Part shown: in pieces, positions 27,249 to 35,154 of the stretch
How positions within the stretch are numbered: the first letter of the stretch is position 1
Layout: every line of letters begins with the position of its first letter
NCBI GenBank assembly: GCA_964549105.1
Contig: CAZJTZ010000001.1
Span: forward strand, 124,001 to 188,000
Length of the DNA: 64,000 bases
Reading direction: 5' to 3'
Origin: Hydrogenedens sp964549105
GTDB lineage: Bacteria; Hydrogenedentota; Hydrogenedentia; Hydrogenedentales; Hydrogenedentaceae
Program-made: the position numbers and the translations under genes
Notes under the pieces: model-generated
What the model was told of the DNA's origin: nothing
Database searches by the model: none
Seen by the model: the letters and a program-made list of their open reading frames with translations, nothing else

Positions 27249-29972
27249 TTAATATTCATAGGCTCCTATATCGTAATTAGAGCCATCTCCAGTAATATCA
27301 GGAAAAGCATCTCGACCGCGAAGGTTACCCTCAATATCTGTTAAGACATTTCCCCACTCATCTGTACTTGTATTCATTCCTCGGTCTATACATGGCGAAC
27401 TACCGTTTAGTTTTAAGTTGCCCCCACTCGGAAAGATAAATAGTGGGTCACTACTTATATTCCCTTCGCCATTTTTTGTTTGTTGCGTATCACAATACAT
27501 GAAAAGAGCATCATTTCCAAGGGAATAAGTGCCTTGACCGGAGTTCTGCCATATAATCGTATTGGCAAACATTACATTGCTATAGTAATTAAAAACGGCT
27601 CCTCCATGATTGGAATTAACTAAATCTATTTGATTGTCATACAGAGTACAATTTGAGAGCACCACTTTTTCACATAAATCTAAATGAATACCTCCAGACC
27701 TTTCCTTAGAAGAACTGAAATCGTAGGCTTTGTTTCTAAAGCCAATTGCATTAACAATATCTCCAGAACTTCTTGTCATATACAACATGCCTGCACTTGC
27801 TCTAGAAAAACCATTGTGGTCATTAGTGGATACATTATTGTTCCTAAAGTCTGAATTTCTCAGGTCAAGATTTCCGTACCAGATATAAATAGCACCACCT
27901 AATGCTTTTGCAGAGGCACCATACAAGGTACTCCCTACTACTCCGTCCCCTACACCCTCTGCTGTACAGGAATTGGAATAAAATGCTGAATCATTCACTA
28001 CCACGGAAGAATTGTATACAAAGACACCTCCTCCTGCTGAAATTGCAGTAATATTCTGGGTCGAATTTTGCCAAACGCTTTTCGAGGAAATTCGATTGGA
28101 TTCAAACCTACAACCTTGAATATTAAGAACACTATCCGTTGCATAAACAGCAGCACCATAATTATAATTCGAGACAGATGAGACATCTTCTATGCTATTT
28201 TCGATAAAATTACAATTATATACAGATAGTTTACCGCTTAAGCAGCATATCCCTGCTCCAACCCCTACTGCCTTGTTCTGGTAGAATGAGCAATTTTTTA
28301 TAACAAATTTTTTACCCGGTAGATATAGTCCTCCTCCATCCTGAGCATCACTATAAACAAGGTCTAATTCTGCATCTCCACCTGTAATAACGAAACCATT
28401 AAGTTCACTATAGTTTTCACCAATAACTACATGCCACGCAGGCTGCCCATATCGAGCGGTGGCTCCATTTATGATAGTTACATTGGTTTGAGGGTCTCTT
28501 TGATTTAACTGAGTCTCAGTCCCACTAAAACCCCCATAAACATTAACTAATTCACGAAGCAATAAAGACCCAGAAGGATTGGAACGAACCTCATCATAGA
28601 GACCTCCTGCAACCCATACTTCTCCACCGCCCGACTGATAAGCCCTGTCTATACCCTCTTGAAGGGTGGGGAAAGCAGTTTCCCATGTTAATCCATCAGG
28701 TTCTATTACCGCTTCTGTTTTCTGTTTCTGTGCAGGAGGTTTTTTAACATAAACCCGCTCACCCTGGATAATTTCAATATAGTTTGTTTTCTGCTTTACA
28801 CTCTGCCCAGCACTTGTTGTAACGGTCAAAGTAACTGCATAAATACCTGGCGATTGATAAGTGTGAATAGGATTTCTTAAAACACTAAGGTTTCCATCGC
28901 CAAAATTCCATAACCAGTTAGGTTCCGTACCATTACCCATTTTACTTTCATCTCGGAATTCTATTTCACTATTTACAAGGTTTTTTACTGGTGTTGCAGA
29001 AAATTCTGCAGAGGGAGGATAAGGAGTGGAACTATATATTCGAATATATCCTGCCAGAACAGAAAGAGGAAAGATTAAACCATCAGGGTAAGTTGTCGCT
29101 AAAATACTCTCACCGTAAATGGAATAAATATCATTAAAATCTGCATTTTCCAATACTTTAAATCGAAAAATAGCAAAAATGCCTGTTGTCATTCCTGAGG
29201 AAGAAGATGAACCGGAAACAGTCAATCTCAATTTACCCGGAATTACCTGACCAACCGATAAAACTTTGCCAGCATTCAGAACTGCAGTACCTTCCATAAA
29301 ATCCACATATTGCACCTTATTAGAATTAAAAATAAGGTCAAATTGGATATAACCTAAAGATAGATTATCGGTTTCAAGATAAAAAGGTATATTAATTTCA
29401 GTATTCGGAACTGTATCTCTTCTGTCAATAACGATACGGGCAAAAGAATATGACTCTCCATCAACGGTTCCTTCCCCTTCTTCTGTTCCCTCGCCCTCAG
29501 TAACTCCTTCAACTAATCCCTCTACTTCTCCCTCAAGGTTAACGGGACAGAGAACCGGTCTGAAGCCATCCTCCCTCGTAGCATCTTCTTCATATCCACA
29601 CACATTATAGAACTGAACCAAACGAAGTAGTTCCGTCAGAGATATTTTCCACAAATTATTTGATTCATAATCACTGTCGTGAGGAGTGCAAGTTTGGTCG
29701 CCCGGGCCCGGATTATATCCATCTTCTCCATTCGGGTCACAATGATAGGAACCTTTATTAAAAAACTGTATCACCCGTAACAACTCAGATAAATTTATTT
29801 TATTATCATGGTCTTGATCTGCCGAGTGAAATCTATCTTTGGAAACCCAATCTACTGCATAACACTCATTACAGCAAAGCCCAAAAAAAGAAAAAAACAA
29901 CATTATCAACAAGCATAAATAAACTATTCTATTTCCATACGAATACACCTTATAACGCATAATATTCCTCAT
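27249..29972 (-). CDS. Secreted dockerin-like/cohesin-like/PKD/beta-helix protein
   Basis: About 907 residues. Order: signal region (to ~39), a dockerin-like pair (about 43-140; INLSELLRVIQFFN and ISLTELLRLVQFYN with the GYHC/EDG pattern), an EG-rich linker (143-171), a cohesin-like beta domain (175-308; PFYLETDNLSLGYIQFDLIF), a PKD domain (318-398; WLWNFGDGN) and a long right-handed beta-helix of the polymorphic outer-membrane/parallel-repeat type (about 428-905; GGGLYLPGKKFVIKNCSFYQ). It probably sits on the surface and binds or cleaves polysaccharide; no lyase residues can be assigned. An ATG at 30005 has no ribosome site. ATG 29972 (AAGGGG, seven bases) and ATG 29960 (GAGGA, five bases) are both better. 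Confidence 0.85.
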   Translation of the reverse strand: MRNIMRYKVYSYGNRIVYLCLLIMLFFSFFGLCCNECYAVDWVSKDRFHSADQDHDNKINLSELLRVIQFFNKGSYHCDPNGEDGYNPGPGDQTCTPHDSDYESNNLWKISLTELLRLVQFYNVCGYEEDATREDGFRPVLCPVNLEGEVEGLVEGVTEGEGTEEGEGTVDGESYSFARIVIDRRDTVPNTEINIPFYLETDNLSLGYIQFDLIFNSNKVQYVDFMEGTAVLNAGKVLSVGQVIPGKLRLTVSGSSSSSGMTTGIFAIFRFKVLENADFNDIYSIYGESILATTYPDGLIFPLSVLAGYIRIYSSTPYPPSAEFSATPVKNLVNSEIEFRDESKMGNGTEPNWLWNFGDGNLSVLRNPIHTYQSPGIYAVTLTVTTSAGQSVKQKTNYIEIIQGERVYVKKPPAQKQKTEAVIEPDGLTWETAFPTLQEGIDRAYQSGGGEVWVAGGLYDEVRSNPSGSLLLRELVNVYGGFSGTETQLNQRDPQTNVTIINGATARYGQPAWHVVIGENYSELNGFVITGGDAELDLVYSDAQDGGGLYLPGKKFVIKNCSFYQNKAVGVGAGICCLSGKLSVYNCNFIENSIEDVSSVSNYNYGAAVYATDSVLNIQGCRFESNRISSKSVWQNSTQNITAISAGGGVFVYNSSVVVNDSAFYSNSCTAEGVGDGVVGSTLYGASAKALGGAIYIWYGNLDLRNSDFRNNNVSTNDHNGFSRASAGMLYMTRSSGDIVNAIGFRNKAYDFSSSKERSGGIHLDLCEKVVLSNCTLYDNQIDLVNSNHGGAVFNYYSNVMFANTIIWQNSGQGTYSLGNDALFMYCDTQQTKNGEGNISSDPLFIFPSGGNLKLNGSSPCIDRGMNTSTDEWGNVLTDIEGNLRGRDAFPDITGDGSNYDIGAYEY

Positions 29973-30099
29973 GTCCAGACCCCTTTTTCTAGGAACAAAA
30001 ATCATTCTAAAACATAATACTCATATAACCTATAATATTTTAGCATATAAAAATAACATTTTTATAGTATTTTTTGCAAAAAAATTACTTAAAAAAACT

Positions 30100-32445
30100 C
30101 TATTTTACTTTGCAGGAACCTAAAATATTGCCACAATAGTTTCTATTTATACTTTTTATATAATTTTCAAGTTCTTCTCTTGAAATCTTCTGGTCTTTAT
30201 CTGCATCAATCTCATCAAAAAATTCAGGGGTGATTTGGGGATACTTTTGTAAGATTTCGGACAAGGTTAATAAATCATCCCCATCTATGTCGCAATAACT
30301 ATAGGTTGAATATATCTGTAATGCAAAAAACCTTTTAGTTTCTTTATCAAATTCTTCAATTTTCTGATAACTTACATCAATATTTATATACAATCCATGG
30401 GGAATGTAAATCTGCTTTTGTGAAGGGCTGATATATCCTTCTACACTTGAAAATTCAATGTTGCTCCAACCAACAGGAAGAATGAGTAGTTCCCCTGAAT
30501 TTTTCCATTCATCACGGACATTGGCCTTCCATCTGGCATTTAACTGAACCGCTTCTTCTGGAAATATATTAACCACAATTCCACCTGATTCCCAGTATTT
30601 AATCTCAATAACCTTATTTTCATGTTCACCGATTTCTACCTGAATATATTCTGAAGTTGACCAACCTATCGGTTGAGTAAAAAATACTCTATAACTACCT
30701 GCATATAGATTCTCGACCTTATCACCACTATTATAAAGATTTGTATCCCCCTCAATTTGCCATTGAGCACCATTAAGTATTGCTTCTTCTGGCATGATTA
30801 TAACAGTCAGAGAACTAAAAACTTGAGGAGACTCGCCTTCTCCTTCTATGATACCTTCGGGAATACCTTCTAAAATACCTTCCCCCTCAGGAGGTTCGCC
30901 TTCGCCACACCATACACAGCCACCCCCATCACCTCGCAACAATCCGTCCAATACACTCTCCTTATATCCACCTATTCCATAACCCCCTATCAAATTCCAG
31001 CGATATTCACCATAATTGCATATCCCATCTAAATCCGCATCTCCTGCCTTACTCAAATATCGTCCCATACTTAAATCAAATAACTCCATGTCCGGCATTG
31101 GCACCTCTATCGGCAACTTATCTATCATACCTAATAGCATATCTATCGTTGTCTGCTCTCCTACCGTCGTCAAACCGGATATCACTCCCTCAAACTTCAC
31201 CCGGTCTATCAATAAAAATACTACCGGCTGAACTGACTGTATCTTATCCGCATACAATCTCGCTGACTCTACATTATGCCGATAAGCATTCTTCACACAA
31301 CAATGTATACTATACCCTTTATCCCTCAATACCTCGTCCAATAACCATGCTTGAACTACATCTATCATCCCATTCTCGTCTAAATCTAATTCAATCGTAT
31401 TGCTCATACCAAAACTCTCATACAACCATGCTAAATCCTCCTCAAAATGGCTCTCTCCCAATACATCATCACATTCCTCATCACAAGATTCAATACAACA
31501 TGGGTCAAATACCCCTTCTCCTTCGACTACACCCTCTCCCTCTACCATGCCTTCTCCTTCTATGATGCCCTCAGGGGTACCTTCCAAAATCCCTTCTGTT
31601 ACACCTTCCATCGCCCCTTCGACTACACCCTCTCCCTCTACCATGCCTTCTCCTTCTATGATACCTTCGGGAATACCTTCTAAAATACCTTCCCCCTCAG
31701 GAGGTTCGCCTTCGCCACACCATACACAGCCACCCCCATCACCTCGCAACAATCCGTCCAATACACTCTCCTTATATCCACCTATTCCATAACCCCCTAT
31801 CAAATTCCAGCGATATTCACCATAATTGCATATCCCATCTAAATCCGCATCTCCTGCCTTACTCAAATATCGTCCCATACTTAAATCAAATAACTCCATG
31901 TCCGGCATTGGCACCTCTATCGGCAACTTATCTATCATACCTAATAGCATATCTATCGTTGTCTGCTCTCCTACCGTCGTCAAACCGGATATCACTCCCT
32001 CAAACTTCACCCGGTCTATCAATAAAAATACTACCGGCTGAACTGACTGTATCTTATCCGCATACAATCTCGCTGACTCTACATTACGCCGATAAGCATT
32101 CTTCACACAACAATGTATACTATACCCCTTATCCCTCAATACCTCGTCCAATAACCATGCCTGAACTACATCTATCATCCCATTCTCGTCTAAATCCAGT
32201 TCACTCGTATTTCCTAAACTAAAACTCTTATACAACCATGCTAAATCCTCTTCAAAATGACTCTCCCCCAATACATCATCACATTCCTCATCACAAACCT
32301 CAATAAAACATGGGTCAAACAACCTTTCCCCTTCTACCATAACTTCCTGGCTCATTGCTAATTCTTGTTGTGAACAAACAAAGACAGGAAAAAGAAACAA
32401 AATAAAAAAAAGATACTTATTCATAAAACTAAATACATTAACCAT
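30100..32445 (-). CDS. Secreted protein with duplicated module, EG linkers, PEGA-like and EF-hand regions
   Basis: A 781-residue secreted protein (signal to about residue 25-30; a second possible start is ATG 32424). It has two nearly identical copies of a ~200-residue module (about 46-252 and 319-515; DENGMIDVVQAWLLDEVL to GDADLDGICNYGEYRW) that also occurs, more diverged, in the gene at 0.9-4.3 kb. EG-rich linkers follow each copy. Then come two PEGA-like beta domains (about 539-699; IIMPEEAILNGAQWQIEGD, NIFPEEAVQLNARWKA) and two EF-hands (about 716-766; DIDGDDLLTLSEI, DADKDQKISREEL). I infer a calcium-stabilised surface or matrix protein. Each module holds several Cys residues (CCVKNAY, CVWCGEGE) that may form disulfides. 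Neither start has a clear ribosome site. Confidence 0.82.
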   Translation of the reverse strand: MVNVFSFMNKYLFFILFLFPVFVCSQQELAMSQEVMVEGERLFDPCFIEVCDEECDDVLGESHFEEDLAWLYKSFSLGNTSELDLDENGMIDVVQAWLLDEVLRDKGYSIHCCVKNAYRRNVESARLYADKIQSVQPVVFLLIDRVKFEGVISGLTTVGEQTTIDMLLGMIDKLPIEVPMPDMELFDLSMGRYLSKAGDADLDGICNYGEYRWNLIGGYGIGGYKESVLDGLLRGDGGGCVWCGEGEPPEGEGILEGIPEGIIEGEGMVEGEGVVEGAMEGVTEGILEGTPEGIIEGEGMVEGEGVVEGEGVFDPCCIESCDEECDDVLGESHFEEDLAWLYESFGMSNTIELDLDENGMIDVVQAWLLDEVLRDKGYSIHCCVKNAYRHNVESARLYADKIQSVQPVVFLLIDRVKFEGVISGLTTVGEQTTIDMLLGMIDKLPIEVPMPDMELFDLSMGRYLSKAGDADLDGICNYGEYRWNLIGGYGIGGYKESVLDGLLRGDGGGCVWCGEGEPPEGEGILEGIPEGIIEGEGESPQVFSSLTVIIMPEEAILNGAQWQIEGDTNLYNSGDKVENLYAGSYRVFFTQPIGWSTSEYIQVEIGEHENKVIEIKYWESGGIVVNIFPEEAVQLNARWKANVRDEWKNSGELLILPVGWSNIEFSSVEGYISPSQKQIYIPHGLYINIDVSYQKIEEFDKETKRFFALQIYSTYSYCDIDGDDLLTLSEILQKYPQITPEFFDEIDADKDQKISREELENYIKSINRNYCGNILGSCKVK
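30835..31276 (-). repeat. Copy A of intragenic tandem duplication (442 bp identical)
   Basis: By direct line-by-line comparison these 442 bases are identical to 31645-32086, at an offset of exactly 810 bp (270 codons). Beyond 31276 the copies stay similar to about 31512/32322 with scattered differences. The exact identity indicates recent duplication or gene conversion. Confidence 0.95.
31645..32086 (-). repeat. Copy B of intragenic tandem duplication (442 bp identical)
   Basis: The partner of 30835-31276. The first differing base on the right flank is C at 32087 against T at 31277. Both copies are in frame in the same secreted protein gene. Confidence 0.95.
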
Positions 32446-32520
32446 AATTTTTAAGTAATACTATAATTATATCTAAATTATACCCGATTATATTCTTTAA
32501 GTTCTTATTATTCTATTAAA

Positions 32521-33399
32521 TTAAACCCATTGAATAGCAGATTTATTTGTTTGAACAAGATTTGTCTTCAAATTTATCTTCTTTGATAATTCTTCACCTT
32601 CTTTTTTTGACTCTACTAAAACAAAAAAGGTTGAGCCACTACCGCTCATCCCTACATACGGAAAACCCATTTTTTTAATTTTTAGTTTTAACTCTTGCAG
32701 TTCTGGAACGAGTGCAAAAGCAGGAATCTCTAACCGATTATATATGACTTTTCCCCAATCTTGTTCCATCAGGGCTGATATTGCCTTTCTAAATGTCAGA
32801 CTATACTCGTCTTGCTTTTTATGGTGGGGATAAAATACTAAAGAGGGATGTTGGTAAACTTTTGCTGTTGAGAGTGCTATAGGGGGATGGATAAGCAGAA
32901 CCCATATTTCAGGCATAGAAGGGAGAATGTGCAATCTCTCTCCTTTTCCAGTTACAGATTGGGTTCCTCCCTTAACAAAGTAAGGAACATCAGAGCCCAA
33001 CTCCGCTGCCATATTTTGTAACATGGACTCATCCCAATCCAATTGCCACAGCAGATTTAAGGCATGTAAAGTCCCCGCAGCATTACTTGAACCACCACCC
33101 AAACCAGCACAAATAGGAATATTTTTTAAAATTTGGACATGAATCCCCTTTTTTATATCAGTTTTACTTATTACCTTGTTTATTGCTTTATATACAATAT
33201 TTCTATCATCAACAGGCAAGGAAGGCTCGTTTGTAGTAATTTCAATACCCTCTGAAATTTCATCAAAAATAAGTGTATCACTCAAAGTTATTGTTTGAAA
33301 AATAGATTCAATTTCATGGAAACCATCTGGATATTTTCCTACCACATCAAGATAAAGGTTTATTTTTGCATAAGTTTTTATTTTTAATGAAGAAGTCAT
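32521..33399 (-). CDS. ispE: 4-diphosphocytidyl-2-C-methyl-D-erythritol kinase (IspE)
   Basis: A 292-residue GHMP kinase of the MEP isoprenoid pathway that phosphorylates CDP-methylerythritol on the 2-OH. N-terminal YAKINLYLDVVGKYPDGFHE and the ATP-binding motif PICAGLGGGSSNAAGTL are characteristic, as is the late GMSGSGSTFFVL motif 3. Length is typical (~285-300). It follows the ABC1/UbiB-like gene by 15 bases on the same strand, so it is probably translated from a shared message. The local ribosome site is weak. Confidence 0.96.
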   Translation of the reverse strand: MTSSLKIKTYAKINLYLDVVGKYPDGFHEIESIFQTITLSDTLIFDEISEGIEITTNEPSLPVDDRNIVYKAINKVISKTDIKKGIHVQILKNIPICAGLGGGSSNAAGTLHALNLLWQLDWDESMLQNMAAELGSDVPYFVKGGTQSVTGKGERLHILPSMPEIWVLLIHPPIALSTAKVYQHPSLVFYPHHKKQDEYSLTFRKAISALMEQDWGKVIYNRLEIPAFALVPELQELKLKIKKMGFPYVGMSGSGSTFFVLVESKKEGEELSKKINLKTNLVQTNKSAIQWV

Positions 33400-33414
33400 A
33401 AAGAAAATAACCGG

Positions 33415-35034
33415 TTATAGTCTTTTTGAAAAAAGTACGGAAATAATTAAATAAATTCCAAGAATACCTGCCAGAGCAAAACCGATAGTTCCTAAATTTT
33501 TCGTTGTTGAGGAGGTGGTTACCAAAAGACTTGAACCGACTATTAATGCGGCTGTGATTAAACTAATAGATATTCGGTCGCTGGATTTATCTATTATATT
33601 GGCTAATTGTTCAAGATATTCGTGATGGACATGAATTTTCAGTTCACCAGAACGCATTTGAGCAGTTATACTTCTTACATTCTCAGGAAACTCAACCAAA
33701 AACTTCCAGAAAGAATTAATTTGCTGGGTAAATTCTCTTCTAAGATTAGGCAATTCATACTTAGACAAGATAAACCGCTCTAAATAAGGCTGAATTATAG
33801 AGACGAAATCAAGTTCGGGGTCTAATTCTCTTCCTACACTTTCAATAGTTGCCAGTGCTTTTAGTAGCAGGGTAAAACGGGATTCCAATTCCAACCCGTA
33901 ATTTCGCAATATTTCAATAGCCCGTTCTATTCCCTTTCCAACCTGTCCTTGACTTATGATTAAATAGGATTCAAAGGTAATGAAATCAGAAAGTTCGCGT
34001 TCAAGAGACTGAACATCTTTAAAATCAGGGCGAGAACAAAGTGCCAGAACGGCTTGGGTACATTCATAAACATTCTGTTGAAAAATTGCCATAAGTAGAT
34101 TAGTCATTAACATTACATCTTGTGAATCCAAACTTCCAGCCATTCCCAGGTCAAGAAAAGCAATTTGATTATTATAGGTAATAAAGATATTTCCGGGATG
34201 GGGGTCAGCATGGAATAAACGGTCTTCACATACCATTTTACATAATATTTCACACCCTAACCGTGCTATCGTTTTTCGGTCACAATTTCGTGCTTCATAT
34301 TGGTCATATTGGTCAATTCGAACACCATCTACCCAATCCATGGTTAACACCTCTGGTGTTGAGTGAGACTTGAAAACCCTGGGAATAAAAACTTTTTTTT
34401 GATTCATCATATTTTTTCTAAAAAGTTGAATAGACCTTGCCTCAATCGAAAAGTTAAGTTCTCTCTTTATTGACCTGGCAAATTCATTCACGATGCCCAC
34501 CGGCTTCAAAAATGAGATTTCTGGCCGCTCTTCCATCCAGGTAGCGATTGTCCTCATGAGTTCAATATCGGAAAAAATGATGCGGTCAATTCCTACCCTT
34601 TTTACCTTGACTGCGACAGGGATTCCATTGGGTAGAGTGGCTTTATGAACCTGACTTAATGAACCTGCTGCTACGGGCTCGGGGTCAAATTGAGCAAAAG
34701 CAGAGGCTACAGGTTTTTTTAAGGCATCTTCAACTACTTTAGCAATCTCTTCAAAAGGTAGAGGAGTAACACGGTCCTGGAGAAGACTTAATTCCCTGGC
34801 TATTGAGGAACCGACAAGGTCGGGGCGTGTGCTTAATACCTGCCCCATTTTGATAAAGGTAGGGCCCAATTCTGTCAGTGCTCGTCTTAGCCGCTCTCCC
34901 CAGGTTATGTCAATTACTGGAAAACCTTCTTTAATCTGTCTATATAATGACCAGGGCAATCGTTGAAGCAGTCCTAAACGGGAAAGAACATCATAGAATC
35001 CATATTTTGCAAAGACCTGAAAAATTTCAAACAA
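33415..35034 (-). CDS. ABC1/UbiB-family atypical kinase, probable true start is AUU at 35076
   Basis: A protein of 539 residues from the TTG at 35034, homologous to UbiB/ABC1 (ADCK) kinase-like ATPases linked to quinone and isoprenoid lipid metabolism. Motifs: KxGQ in FIKMGQVLSTRPDL, the Ala/Gly loop AAGSLSQVH, Lys in VAVKVKR, HADPHPGNIF and the metal site FLDLGMAG. Two transmembrane segments close the protein (about 493-535). The TTG has no ribosome site and would cut into the family's first helix. Fourteen codons upstream an in-frame ATT at 35074-35076 sits seven bases after a strong AGGAG, and adds YPFWQKQATNTIR before LFEIFQVFAKYGF. Pairing with ispE fits an isoprenoid-quinone role. Confidence 0.9.
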   Translation of the reverse strand: MFEIFQVFAKYGFYDVLSRLGLLQRLPWSLYRQIKEGFPVIDITWGERLRRALTELGPTFIKMGQVLSTRPDLVGSSIARELSLLQDRVTPLPFEEIAKVVEDALKKPVASAFAQFDPEPVAAGSLSQVHKATLPNGIPVAVKVKRVGIDRIIFSDIELMRTIATWMEERPEISFLKPVGIVNEFARSIKRELNFSIEARSIQLFRKNMMNQKKVFIPRVFKSHSTPEVLTMDWVDGVRIDQYDQYEARNCDRKTIARLGCEILCKMVCEDRLFHADPHPGNIFITYNNQIAFLDLGMAGSLDSQDVMLMTNLLMAIFQQNVYECTQAVLALCSRPDFKDVQSLERELSDFITFESYLIISQGQVGKGIERAIEILRNYGLELESRFTLLLKALATIESVGRELDPELDFVSIIQPYLERFILSKYELPNLRREFTQQINSFWKFLVEFPENVRSITAQMRSGELKIHVHHEYLEQLANIIDKSSDRISISLITAALIVGSSLLVTTSSTTKNLGTIGFALAGILGIYLIISVLFSKRL

Positions 35035-35073
35035 TCTTATAGTATTGGTTGCCTGTTTCTGCCAAAAGGGATA

Positions 35074-35088
35074 AATGACGAGACTCCT
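35074..35088 (-). promoter_or_regulatory. Shine-Dalgarno AGGAG plus apparent AUU start of the ABC1 gene
   Basis: On the minus strand AGGAG (35084-35088) is followed by seven bases and ATT (35074-35076) in frame with the ABC1/UbiB gene. The frame is open here (next upstream stop at about 35104-35106) and has no ATG, GTG or TTG before 35034. AUU initiation is known for infC. Confidence 0.5.
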
Positions 35089-35154
35089 TTTAATAATTTT
35101 TAGTTACTATTTCTCTTTTAATATTGTATTAACAAATAAAGCATGATTTAAAGA

